This document shows positions 16,435 through 24,737 of a DNA stretch of 64,000 nucleotides, one piece after another (within the stretch, counting starts at the first letter, position 1; each line of letters opens with the position of its first letter). Position numbers and translations under genes: made by a program. This DNA is from CAJFUR01 sp904420575 (GTDB taxonomy: Bacteria > Actinomycetota > Coriobacteriia > Coriobacteriales > Eggerthellaceae), in contig OZ221973.1 in assembly GCA_965119745.1 (NCBI GenBank), positions 496,001 to 560,000 of the forward strand, given 5' to 3'. A model generated the notes under the pieces. That model was given only the letters and a program-made list of their open reading frames with translations, ran no database searches and was not told the origin of the DNA.

Positions 16435-16848
16435 CGCGCGTCGCCCCCTGCCGTCCCTTGGATGCCCGCCTTCCGCCGCAGGGCGCCCGGCGGGCGGTTC
16501 CTGCATGCGGGCGTATCGTACCACGGACGGACAGGCTTGCAACCGCGACCAGACCGCTTCGGCGCCGTTTCTGCCGCTCCGTCCTTTCTGCCCGGCCCTC
16601 CCTCGACCACAAGGGCGGCTCGAAGTCGCAACCTCGAGCCGCCCTTCAGCGCCTTGGAACCATCTTCACGGCGTCACTGTCCTCTGCCTGCGCCCATCCG
16701 CAGCCTCGCCGGCCCGCCGCCCGCAGCGCCTCACCGGCCGCCCGCAACTGCGGCCCTCGGCGACCATCCGCAGGCCCCGGCGCCCATCCGCAGCCGCAAG
16801 GATCCGCCCGCCCTCCGCATGGCGCGGAAGAAGCGGACGATGATGGCC
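16435..16848. other. Long spacer between the two dmsB genes holding a strong hairpin
   Basis: No gene is seen. A perfect 13-bp inverted repeat lies at 16611-16623 and 16634-16646 (AAGGGCGGCTCGA and TCGAGCCGCCCTT), with a 10-nt loop and no T-run on the minus side. A motif GCGCCCATCCGCAGCC recurs exactly near 16690 and 16785, with a degenerate copy near 16765. The hairpin probably ends or attenuates transcription after dmsA-dmsB1. Confidence 0.5.
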
Positions 16849-17472
16849 TTACACCAGCTCGACCTCGTTTTCCACGGTGCCCGTGGTGTCGTTTGCCGGC
16901 TTGGCCTGGGCCGGAGCAGTGATCACCAGGTTCGGCTTGGTGAGCGACGCCTCCGGCAAGGGCGCGATCTCGGCCACGTCACCGTATTTGGCGCGCAGGT
17001 CCTCGATCTCTCCGAAGTCAAGCGCGCGCACGGGGCAGGCCTCCACGCAGATGGGCTGCTTGCCTTCGGCCACGCGGTCGCCGCACTGGGTGCACTTGAC
17101 GCTCTTCTTCTGCTCTTCGTCCACCGTGGGCGCACCGTAGGGGCAGGCGGTCACGCACGTGCCGCACCCGATGCACTTCTCGGGGTCGGACGAGACGATG
17201 CCCGTCTCGTCGTCCTTCGAGATGGCGCCCTGCGGGCACTTGCCCAAGCACATCGGGTTGTCGCAGTGGTTGCAGGAAATGGACACGTAGTACGTGAAGC
17301 TGTCGCAGGTCCAGGCACCCTGGGCGTCCTGCTGCCACGCGCCGCCGCCGTATTCGTACACCTTGCGGAACGCGATCTCGTTCGAAAGGTTGTAGTAGTC
17401 CTTGCAGGCCAGCATGCACGTCTTGCAGCCCGTGCAACGCGAGCCGTTGAAATGGAACCCGTACTGAGCCAT
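16849..17472 (-). CDS. dmsB: DmsB-type four-cluster ferredoxin subunit, first copy, 207 aa
   Basis: Electron-transfer subunit with four 4Fe-4S motifs: CTGCKTCMLAC, CNHCDNPMCLGKCPQG, CIGCGTCVTACPYG and CTQCGDRVAEGKQPICVEAC. It starts 11 nt after the dmsA stop with a GGGGGAAT site, so it is the direct partner of DmsA and is probably carried across the membrane with it. The C-terminal tail (QAKPANDTTGTVENEVELV) is longer and more acidic than usual. Confidence 0.93.
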   Translation of the reverse strand: MAQYGFHFNGSRCTGCKTCMLACKDYYNLSNEIAFRKVYEYGGGAWQQDAQGAWTCDSFTYYVSISCNHCDNPMCLGKCPQGAISKDDETGIVSSDPEKCIGCGTCVTACPYGAPTVDEEQKKSVKCTQCGDRVAEGKQPICVEACPVRALDFGEIEDLRAKYGDVAEIAPLPEASLTKPNLVITAPAQAKPANDTTGTVENEVELV

Positions 17473-17483
17473 GGTATTCCCCC

Positions 17484-19919
17484 TTACGCCTTCGCGATTT
17501 GGCCGATGATGCTGTGCTGACCGGTCGCCTTCGCCACCGGCGTGCAGTGACGGCTCGTCAGCGTGTTGATGCAGCCGCCCTTGTCGATGCGGTCGCCGTC
17601 CATGTCGGCATCATGCCACATGCCCTGCGGGATGGCCGCAACGCCCGGCATGACGCGGTTCGTGACGCGCGCCTCGATGCGGATCTCTCCCTGGTCGTTG
17701 AACACGCGCACCTCGTCGCCGTTCTTGATGCCGCGCGGATCGGCGTCCAGCGGGTTGATCCAGACGTTGTGATGATGGGCATCCTGGATGATCTGGTTGT
17801 TCGCATAGCTGGAATGCGTGTGCGCCTTGGTGTGGTAGCCCGTGATCTGCAGCGGGTATTCCTCGGTGTTCGCGTCCGGGCCGTTGAAGCCGGGCACGTA
17901 CTGCGGGATGGGCGAGATCACGTCGCCTTCGGCGATCTGCCAGGTGGCGGCCAGCTCGGCCAGCTCGGGGGAGTAGACCTGGATCTTGCCCGTGGCCGTT
18001 TCCAGCGGGTTCGCCTCCGGATCGTCGATGAAGGGCTCGTTGTCGGTCGAGACCTCCATGTCTTCCTTGTACAGCCCCGCCGCAAGGCCCTCTTCCCAGG
18101 TGGGAGCCTGGGGGTTCTCCTCGCGGAACTCTTCGTAGAGCTGCTTGCACCAGTCCTCGCGCGTCATGCCGCCGTTGGTGTACTCGTCGTACACGCCCAG
18201 GCGCTCGGCTAGATCGGCACAGACTTCGTAGACTTCGCGGCGCTCGAACTTGGGCTCCGTCGTCGGCTGGCCGAACCAGATGCCCTTCGTGTCGTTGTTC
18301 TCGCCCTGCGTGGACAGCGTCCAGGTCTCCTGGGGCGTCAGGTCGGGCAGGATGATGTCGGCGTATTTGGCGGAATCGGTCATCACCACGTCGTAGCACA
18401 GGATGAATTCGCACAGCGACTCGTCCTTGAGCACGTCGGTGGTGTAGTTGATGTCGCCGTTCTGGTTGGCAGGCATGTTGTTGCCGTAGTTGACCAGGAA
18501 CTTGACGGGCGCCGGAAGCGCGTCGGCGTTCTTGATGCCGTCCTTCGTCGCCGTCATCTCGGTGCCGAACTTGATGGCCTCGGGCCACAGGTAGTTGGGG
18601 AACTTGGCCTCGATGGGGTTGTCGCCCGTCGGCAGCGAAGGAAGGCCGAAACCGCCGTTGCCCTCGCGCATGCCGGAGTTGGTGCCGGGCTTGCCTACCT
18701 GGCCGACCAGCTGCGGCAGCAGCATGATGGCGCGCGCCGCCGTCTCGCCGTTGGTGCGGCGCTGCGGGCCCCAACCCTGGCAGATGTAGCAGGGCTTGGC
18801 TTCGCCTATCTCGTGAGCCAGGTCGATGATGCGCTGCTCGGGAATCTGCGTGATGGCGGCAGCCCATGCCGGGGTCTTCTCCACCATGTCGTAGCCCGTG
18901 CCCATGATGTAGGCGTAGTACGAGCTGTTCGCCGGCGCGCCCTCGGGCAGCGTCTCCTCGTCGTATCCGACGCAGTACTTGTGCAGGAATTCGACGTCCA
19001 CCAGGCCGCTCGCGATGAGTTCGTGGGCGATGCCCGCAACCAGGGCCGCGTCGGTGCCGGGACGGATGGGGATCCACTCGACGTCATGGTTCGTGGCGAT
19101 GTCGCTGCGGCGCGGATCGATGCAGATGACGCGCGCATGCTTCTGCTCGATGGCGACGCACAGGTCGTATCCCGGGCCGTCGCCCGCCATGCGCGTGTCG
19201 CACGGGGCGTTGCCGAACATCACGACCAGCTCGCCTTCCTGAATGGCCTTGAACGAACGCGTGCCCCAGCCGCCGCCGTACGTGAAGGGAACGGCGCCGA
19301 AGTTGAGCGCGCAGTTGGAGTAGTTGCCGTAGCGGGTGACCTCGCCGCCGCAAAGGTTGAACAGGCGGAAGAACGGGTTGTTCATCATCACGTTCTGCTC
19401 GACGCCCGAGCATTCCTGGATGAAGACCGCCTCGTTGCCGTACGTTTCGGTGATGCGCTTGAATTCCGACGCGATGGTGTCCAGCGCCTCGTCCCAGCTG
19501 ATCTGCTCGTACTTGCCCTCGCCGCGCTTCGAGCCCTCGACGCGCTTCATGGGGTAGTTCAGGCGGTCTTCGCCGTTGATCCAGCGGCGGATGGATCGCC
19601 CGCGCAGGCAGGCGCGCGCCTGGAAGCCGCCGAACGAGGAATCGCCGGTGTTGTCGGATTCCACGTAGACGATCTCGTCATCCTTCACATGGCACTGGAG
19701 CACGCAGGCGCCGCCGCAGTTCACATGGCAGTGCGTCCACACCACCTTTTCCTCGGACGCACCGCTCGGATCCGCCGCGTCGCCGCCTTCCTTCGGCTGG
19801 CTTTCGGACGCGCACCCGAACAAGGCGCCGCTTCCCAGCGTCGCGGCACCCAATCCAGCGAGCGCCGAGCCTTTCACGAAGGTGCGGCGCGAGACGGCGC
19901 TTTCCATCGATTTCGACAT
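17484..19919 (-). CDS. dmsA: DmsA-type molybdopterin reductase catalytic subunit with Tat signal, 811 aa
   Basis: Periplasm-side terminal reductase of the DMSO reductase type. SRRTFVKG (10-17) is a Tat motif, followed by a hydrophobic stretch ending LFGC, a possible lipobox. Cysteines 64, 68, 72 and 104 bind the FeS cluster in a context very like E. coli DmsA (VNCGGAC and RACLRGRS). The Mo ligand is probably Ser201 in RYGNYSNCALNF, matching the Ser of DMSO reductases. A GAGGGAGGGAAC site precedes the ATG. It is the first gene of the operon, divergent from LuxR regulator 1. The real acceptor may be DMSO, another S- or N-oxide, or an organic compound. Confidence 0.93.
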   Translation of the reverse strand: MSKSMESAVSRRTFVKGSALAGLGAATLGSGALFGCASESQPKEGGDAADPSGASEEKVVWTHCHVNCGGACVLQCHVKDDEIVYVESDNTGDSSFGGFQARACLRGRSIRRWINGEDRLNYPMKRVEGSKRGEGKYEQISWDEALDTIASEFKRITETYGNEAVFIQECSGVEQNVMMNNPFFRLFNLCGGEVTRYGNYSNCALNFGAVPFTYGGGWGTRSFKAIQEGELVVMFGNAPCDTRMAGDGPGYDLCVAIEQKHARVICIDPRRSDIATNHDVEWIPIRPGTDAALVAGIAHELIASGLVDVEFLHKYCVGYDEETLPEGAPANSSYYAYIMGTGYDMVEKTPAWAAAITQIPEQRIIDLAHEIGEAKPCYICQGWGPQRRTNGETAARAIMLLPQLVGQVGKPGTNSGMREGNGGFGLPSLPTGDNPIEAKFPNYLWPEAIKFGTEMTATKDGIKNADALPAPVKFLVNYGNNMPANQNGDINYTTDVLKDESLCEFILCYDVVMTDSAKYADIILPDLTPQETWTLSTQGENNDTKGIWFGQPTTEPKFERREVYEVCADLAERLGVYDEYTNGGMTREDWCKQLYEEFREENPQAPTWEEGLAAGLYKEDMEVSTDNEPFIDDPEANPLETATGKIQVYSPELAELAATWQIAEGDVISPIPQYVPGFNGPDANTEEYPLQITGYHTKAHTHSSYANNQIIQDAHHHNVWINPLDADPRGIKNGDEVRVFNDQGEIRIEARVTNRVMPGVAAIPQGMWHDADMDGDRIDKGGCINTLTSRHCTPVAKATGQHSIIGQIAKA

Positions 19920-20105
19920 GTTCCCTCCCTCTGTCTGTTTCTCTCGTCTTCTCGTCCTGCAAACCGGATCGCGCTTCGGCTCCCTTGGCCTCGTGGGCGA
20001 TCCCGTCCCCGTCCCCGCCCCATGCGCCGCAGAGATGCTTGCTGCGACGTCGCCTTGGCGCGGTGGAAACGAGGGGCATTGTAGGCCGCCGCCCGGAAAG
20101 GCGTG

Positions 20106-20122
20106 TCACATAACGTATGTGA
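20106..20122. promoter_or_regulatory. 17-bp palindrome upstream of dmsA, probable operator
   Basis: TCACATAACGTATGTGA is a perfect inverted repeat (7-bp arms, 3-nt centre) about 187 nt upstream of the dmsA start codon. Its size and symmetry fit a dimeric regulator site. It does not match FNR or CRP orientation. The LuxR-type regulator next door is the natural candidate ligand. Confidence 0.45.
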
Positions 20123-20187
20123 TTTTCCCGTTTTGCCTGTTCAGCTTCGTCACCACTTCGGCTTCGCCAAGACGTGCCCCGTCTTTC

Positions 20188-20204
20188 GCGCTATACTGTA
20201 GCGC
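20188..20204 (+). promoter_or_regulatory. TATACT -10 box inside a palindrome, candidate luxR promoter
   Basis: GCGCTATACTGTAGCGC is a perfect inverted repeat (6-bp arms) with a TATACT hexamer at 20192-20197. If used, transcription would start near 20204 and run through the whole 17-nt repeat array before reaching the luxR start. No matching -35 box is evident. Confidence 0.35.
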
Positions 20205-20250
20205 ATTGCGCGCGGAGCGAAGCTGGGGACGGGACGCACGATCTGCAGCC

Positions 20251-20578
20251 GGGTGACACGTGTGGTAAAGGCGTGGCGCACGCGCGGGTGACACGTGTGG
20301 TATGGGCGCTGCGGGGCGCGCGGGTGACACGTGTGGTATGGGCGCTGCGGGGCGCGCGGGTGACACGTGTGCTACCGGGCGCGCGGGCGCGCGGGTGACA
20401 CTTATGCTATAGCGCCTGGGCACAGCCCGGGTGACACCTGTGGTAGGGAGCGCGAGGGCGCGCGGGTGACACGTGTGGTAGGGAGCGCGCGGGTGACACG
20501 TGTGGTATGGGGCGCTTGGCTGTCTGGGTGACACGTGTGGTATGGGCGCTGCGGGGCGCGCGGGTGACACGTGTGGTA
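20251..20578. repeat. Array of ten copies of a 17-nt motif upstream of LuxR regulator 1
   Basis: Consensus GGGTGACACGTGTGGTA with a central ACACGTGT palindrome. Copies start at 20251, 20286, 20322, 20358, 20393, 20429, 20464, 20491, 20526 and 20562, so the step is 35-36 nt except for one of 27. Seven copies are exact; those at 20358, 20393 and 20429 vary. The 10-19-nt separators are GC-rich and several are identical. The array ends 30 nt before the preferred luxR start. It looks like an operator or iteron array rather than a CRISPR: motif too short, separators not unique, no cas genes. Confidence 0.9.
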
Positions 20579-20608
20579 CCAGACATGACGAGTAAAAGAA
20601 AGCGAGCG

Positions 20609-22333
20609 ATGGACGCAGGCAACATCATACGGGCGCTCAGGCCGAACGTCACGGCGCTGGGTTATGCGCTCTTCCTGGCCATCAATGCCGCGGGCGTCTG
20701 GGGCGGCGTGTTCCCGTTCCTTCCCTTGGACTTCCAGACGCCGGAGATCGTGTTCTGGTTCTTCCTGGCGCAGTCGCTCGCGTTTTCGCTCAGCTACTTC
20801 GCCAGCGCCGTGGGCGTGTACTACTATCCCGGGCCCACGCGGTCGTTCCTGGTGAAGCTTGCCGCCATCCCCTACATGCTGGGATGGTGCTTCCTGGTGG
20901 CCGCCATCTACGTGGACGCGTTCGCGCTGCCGTTCGTGTTCGTGGGCGGCGGGCTTCTGGGACTGGGGTCGGCAGGGTTCTACATGCTGTGGCAGCGCCT
21001 GTTCTCCAGCCAGGATTCCGATCGGGGCAACCACGACCTCATGCTGGGCACCGCCTATGGGGCCGTGCTGTACTTCTCGCTGTACCTCATCCCGGTCGCC
21101 GTGACCGCCTACCTTATCCCGCTGGTGTTCTTGCCACTGTTCGGCCTGGTGATAGTCCTCAAAGGCCGCGAGATCGACCGCGATCAGCCCATGTTCGAAG
21201 ACGTTCCGCACGAGCACCCCCAGGTGTACCGCCGCGCGGTCCACGACTTGTGGCGCAGCGCCCTCTGCGTGGGAGCGCTGGGGTTCTGCACGGGCATCAT
21301 GCGGTCGCTGGCCATTGGCGAGCCAGCCGTGGGGTCGCTCGTGAACGTGCTGTCCATGGCGGCGACGCTGGTGGCGGCCGTGACGCTGCTGACGCTGTGG
21401 CAGTTCAAGAACCTACGGCTCAACGTGGTGTCCATGTACCGCGTGGTCTTCCCCTTCGTCATCACGGCGTTCCTGCTGCTGCCGTTCTTGGTGGTCACGT
21501 ACTCGCAATGGCTGGCGGCAGTGCTGTATGCCCTGTACAGCGTGGCCATCATGCTCATGATGATGCAGTGCGCCCAGGCGTCGCGCGACCGCGGCATCAA
21601 TCCGGTGTTCGTGTACGGCATCGTAGGAGGCGTCGTGTACACCCTGCATGACATCGGATTCCTTTCCGGCACCTTTGCCGAGCAGATCGACGTCATGGGC
21701 GTGCCTCCGCTGGCCGCTGTGGCCTTGGTGGCGGTGTACCTGCTGGGCCTCATGTACTTCGTGGGGCAGGGAGGTTTCCGCAAGATCCTTGGCGGCGGAA
21801 GTGCGAGCGACAGCATCGAGCTGGTGGCGTTGAGGCCGCACGGCATGCGCGGAGAATCCTTGGCGACCGACGGGCAATCTGCCCGGAAGAAAATGCCTGC
21901 GCCGAGGCGGAAAAGCAACCGAACGCCCAAGGCTCCTTCGGCGAAGCAGCTCGCCAAAGCGGAGAAGAAGGCTGCACGGTCAGTGGCCGAAACGGCGGCG
22001 CTTGCAGGAACCGGGATGGCCGACGGGACGGTGGAGCGTGGTGCGGGGGGAATCACGGCAGCGAACGCAGGCGACGGCCCTCAGTACCGCGACCGCATAT
22101 CGAAGCAGGCCGAAGTGCTGCGCCAACACTACCGCCTATCGGCGCGCGAGACAGAGGTCATGGAGCTCATTGCGCGCGGCAACAGCGTGGCACGCATCGC
22201 TGAGGAACTGGTGGTGTCGGAAAACACCATCCGCACGCACGCGAAGCGCATCTACGCCAAGCTGGACATCCACAAGAAGCAGGAACTGCTGGACCTCATC
22301 GAGTCCTTCGACCCTCATGAGCTGAAGGGATGA
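20609..22333 (+). CDS. Membrane-bound LuxR-family regulator 1, about 574 aa
   Basis: The first 410 residues form about 12 hydrophobic helices of MFS-like character (starting LRPNVTALGYALFLAINAAG). A basic, Ala/Lys-rich linker follows and a LuxR_C HTH ends the protein (LSARETEVMELIARGNSVAR, then VSENTIRTHAKRIYAKLDIH). This architecture is common in Eggerthellaceae, where such proteins sit beside reductase operons and probably sense substrate at the membrane. The start is uncertain: ATG 20609 has a weak AAGAAAG site, ATG 20585 lies 6 nt after the repeat array and has none. It is divergent from dmsA, its likely target. Confidence 0.88.
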   Translation: MDAGNIIRALRPNVTALGYALFLAINAAGVWGGVFPFLPLDFQTPEIVFWFFLAQSLAFSLSYFASAVGVYYYPGPTRSFLVKLAAIPYMLGWCFLVAAIYVDAFALPFVFVGGGLLGLGSAGFYMLWQRLFSSQDSDRGNHDLMLGTAYGAVLYFSLYLIPVAVTAYLIPLVFLPLFGLVIVLKGREIDRDQPMFEDVPHEHPQVYRRAVHDLWRSALCVGALGFCTGIMRSLAIGEPAVGSLVNVLSMAATLVAAVTLLTLWQFKNLRLNVVSMYRVVFPFVITAFLLLPFLVVTYSQWLAAVLYALYSVAIMLMMMQCAQASRDRGINPVFVYGIVGGVVYTLHDIGFLSGTFAEQIDVMGVPPLAAVALVAVYLLGLMYFVGQGGFRKILGGGSASDSIELVALRPHGMRGESLATDGQSARKKMPAPRRKSNRTPKAPSAKQLAKAEKKAARSVAETAALAGTGMADGTVERGAGGITAANAGDGPQYRDRISKQAEVLRQHYRLSARETEVMELIARGNSVARIAEELVVSENTIRTHAKRIYAKLDIHKKQELLDLIESFDPHELKG

Positions 22334-23292
22334 AGCCTGCGCCACCCGACCGACGGACGAGGCTTCATCCGAAAGGCCTTCGGATTCGGCGGAGTATGGC
22401 GGGCTGCGAACGGCAAGGCCGGCTGGCAGGGTTGCGCGAAGCTCGGCTGGAGCCGGCAGGATTCGCAGCGGGCGGCAAGGCTGGGGCTGGCAGGGTTCGC
22501 TCGGCAAGGTCGGTTGGCAGGGTTCGCAGCGGGCGGCAAGGCTGGCAGGCGGGATTTGAAAGGCTAGACTGCGGCTGGCAGGGTTGCGCGAGTGGCAAGG
22601 ATGACCGTTATGGCTTCTGGATGGCAAGGCTGACCGTTATGGCGCGATTTTTGGCTTTCTGAGCATTGCTCTTTGATCAAATGAATGCATAACCCCAGTT
22701 CGCAGACATTTCATCGGGGCACAGACGCCATTTTGCGCGCCATAACGGTCAGCCTTGCCATTTGGAAAACCACAGCGGTCATCCTTGCCACTTGGACGCA
22801 ACGGCCAGCATTGCCTTCATGATCGATGCTGCTTTCGTTCTCGGACGAAACCTCCCGAAGACAGAGCGACCAACCGAGAACGCGTATGCCCGTGACCCAA
22901 GCTTTGCCGCAGCCCGTTGCCCACGGCTTCGCCGCATACACTCTTTGCGCGGAGTCTTCGCCGCGATTGCCCGCTACTCCATAGCCCTCGCTGCATACTC
23001 CAGTTGCCTACAGCTCCACCACATACATCACCCGTTGCCTACAGCTTCACCGCAATTGCCCGCCACTCCACGGCCTTCGCCACATGCAATCTCCGGGAGG
23101 ATCATGGACCAGGCGCGCAGGCAAAAGCCAAGAAGCCTAATGGATGAGACGTCAGAAAGAAGACGGAGGAGACGCGAAAGCCCCGGCTCTGGAGGCTGAG
23201 ACCTACGGACGAAACCCCGCCCGAAAGGCCGACGGCGCAAACCGACAGGCAGAGGCAAGCAGAAGACAGGGAAGAATGGTACTATAGCGTCG
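22334..23292. other. Gene-free repeat-rich region of nearly 1 kb
   Basis: Between luxR and the Mo-co-dimer-like gene I see no supportable gene. From 22400 to 22590 a GGCAGGGTTCGCAGC/GGCAAGGCTGG-type motif recurs several times. From 22591 to 22790 there is a long inverted repeat, listed separately. From 22905 to 23095 a degenerate 20-36-nt unit recurs about six times, with TTGCC(C/T)(A/G)C at one end and TTCGCCGCA-like sequence at the other. The zone may be a repeat sink or hold an untranslated RNA. Confidence 0.5.
22591..22790. repeat. Long inverted repeat with 26-nt perfect arms
   Basis: The arm at 22621-22646 is exactly complementary to 22736-22761 (26 of 26). Outside it a second, imperfect pair continues the symmetry: GTGGCAAGGATGACCG near 22592 matches CGGTCATCCTTGCCAC near 22778. 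Each arm is itself a tandem of a unit like TGGCAAGG(A/C)TGACCGTTATGG, and a further degenerate copy lies near 22800. The enclosed 89 nt are AT-richer. This could be a small non-autonomous element, a large bidirectional terminator or an RNA gene. Confidence 0.7.
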
Positions 23293-23721
23293 ATGACGGA
23301 AAACGAACGGTGTCTCGGCGCAGGCGCAAGCATTCCCTGCCCGCACCGGCATGGAGCCGAATTGGATCCGAAAGCGAACGCACAGCCCACACCCGAACAA
23401 AGGGAAGCCGCCGGGAAGGACGGCCTCGCCTTGGCCCCGCCGGCATGCGCCGCCCTGCACGCCGTAGGAGAACCGGTGACGTTCGACGGCTATGTGGACG
23501 ACTTCGAGCACAACGTTGCCGCCATGCAGTTCTCTTTGGACGACGGCGCCACCTGGACGACGTACGAGACCCGTGGCGTCATGGCCGACAAGGGCGTGAA
23601 CTGGCATTTCACCTATACTCCCCCGCATCCGGGACGCTACCTGCTGAAAGCACGCGCCATCGACGGCGAGGGCAACGCATCGGCGCTCGTCGCGAGCTAC
23701 GCCTTCGAGGTGCGCCCGTGA
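23293..23721 (+). CDS. Small protein with a Mo-co oxidoreductase dimerisation-like (Ig-fold) domain, 142 aa
   Basis: From about residue 55 the sequence has the beta-sandwich pattern of the sulfite-oxidase C-terminal domain: VTFDGYVDDFEHNVAAMQFS, LDDGATWTTYETRG and HPGRYLLKARAIDGEGNAS. No molybdopterin domain and no signal peptide accompany it. It may be a stand-alone relative of that domain. The ATG lacks a good ribosome site. It overlaps the next gene by 4 nt (GTGA), so the two form a translationally coupled pair. Confidence 0.65.
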   Translation: MTENERCLGAGASIPCPHRHGAELDPKANAQPTPEQREAAGKDGLALAPPACAALHAVGEPVTFDGYVDDFEHNVAAMQFSLDDGATWTTYETRGVMADKGVNWHFTYTPPHPGRYLLKARAIDGEGNASALVASYAFEVRP

Positions 23722-24533
23722 GGACGACGCCTGGCGAAGCCGCGCATCCAGCTGGCAGGGCCGCACGCAGCAAGGAAGCGTCCGTCGCAGGCACCCACGG
23801 AACCGAAGTGTTCGGCAGCTTCCGCATCAGGGCCATCGGCGGCGGGCCGTTGCGGGGAGCGCGGCTGTTCCGCTCGTGCGAGCTTGCCGACATCGATGCG
23901 GACGAGGCGTCCTTCCTGGTGAACGAGCTGCACATCGCTTCCATCTACGACATCCGCAACCAGTGGGAAGTGGCCGCCAACCGGGAGCCGTACCTCATGG
24001 GCACCAAGATGGTCGCCCTGGAGCCCTCGACCGAGCATCGGCGCAAAGACGCTCAATCCCGCCTGGTGGCAGGCGTGATCGGGGAATACGGTAAGCCGGA
24101 AGAACGCATGCGCCGCAACTACCGCCGCTATGCGCGGGAATATCCGCTCATCGGGACCGCCCTGCGCTCGATGGCGGCAGAACATGCGCCGGCGCTCGTG
24201 CACTGCGTGAACGGAAAGGATCGCACGGGCGTGCTGTGCGCCGTGCTGCTGCGTGCGAGTGGCGTGCATTCGGACGACGTCATGAGCGACTACCTGGCCG
24301 CGAACGACGTCAACGCCGCGCGCATCGCGCAGGAAGCCGAACGGCTCGGCCGCGGCATGACCGACGACGAGCGAGCCGTGCTCCTCTCGTTCCTCGAAGC
24401 CCGGCCCTCCTATCTCCAGTCGTTCTTCGACGAAGTGGAAACCATCTACGGCTCCTTCGACCGCTATGTCGGCGAAGGCCTCCGCCTCACGCCGGTGCAG
24501 CGCTCGTGCCTCGCGTCCCTGCTCGCCCGCTAG
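23718..24533 (+). CDS. Tyrosine-protein phosphatase, 271 aa
   Basis: The P-loop VHCVNGKDRTGV (HCxxGxxRTG) marks a cysteine-based phosphatase of the Y_phosphatase3 type. Family features FRSCELADID near residue 50 and IYDIRNQWEVAANRE near residue 75 are present. A GTG start at 23718 overlaps the upstream stop (GTGA) and gives a natural length; the frame stays open further upstream but only by shadowing the neighbour gene. Substrates may be phosphotyrosine proteins or phosphoinositides. The coupling to the Ig-fold protein is unusual. Confidence 0.85.
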   Translation: MRTTPGEAAHPAGRAARSKEASVAGTHGTEVFGSFRIRAIGGGPLRGARLFRSCELADIDADEASFLVNELHIASIYDIRNQWEVAANREPYLMGTKMVALEPSTEHRRKDAQSRLVAGVIGEYGKPEERMRRNYRRYAREYPLIGTALRSMAAEHAPALVHCVNGKDRTGVLCAVLLRASGVHSDDVMSDYLAANDVNAARIAQEAERLGRGMTDDERAVLLSFLEARPSYLQSFFDEVETIYGSFDRYVGEGLRLTPVQRSCLASLLAR

Positions 24534-24737
24534 CGAGCGACCCGGCCCACCAGCACGCCAACCCCTCTCCCTGCTTGCCATGCCCACGCAGTGGACCCTC
24601 GCCCACAAAACGACGGATGCCGCAGGAAGACACGGCGGCCGCCGCCGAGCGTGAACGTGCCTGCGGGGAGGGATCGCAGGCACGGGGGGCGCCAACACGC
24701 CTGCGGGGAGGGATCGCAGGCGCGTGGCGGGATGCAG

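Noticed and set aside
14083..17520. 1145-codon plus-strand frame antisense to the dms genes
   Set aside because: High-GC shadow of well-supported genes on the other strand; His/Arg/Ala-rich composition and no domain.
20106..20570. 154-codon minus-strand frame through the repeat array
   Set aside because: It merely translates the 17-nt repeats (recurrent HTCHP/PHVSPA); no ribosome site and no domain.
20251..20578. CRISPR array
   Set aside because: The repeat is only 17 nt, separators of 10-19 nt are partly identical to each other, several repeats are degenerate and no cas gene is near.
22762..23199. 145-codon frame in the repeat zone
   Set aside because: Composed of repeat-derived Ser/Pro/His stretches, no ribosome site and no recognisable fold.
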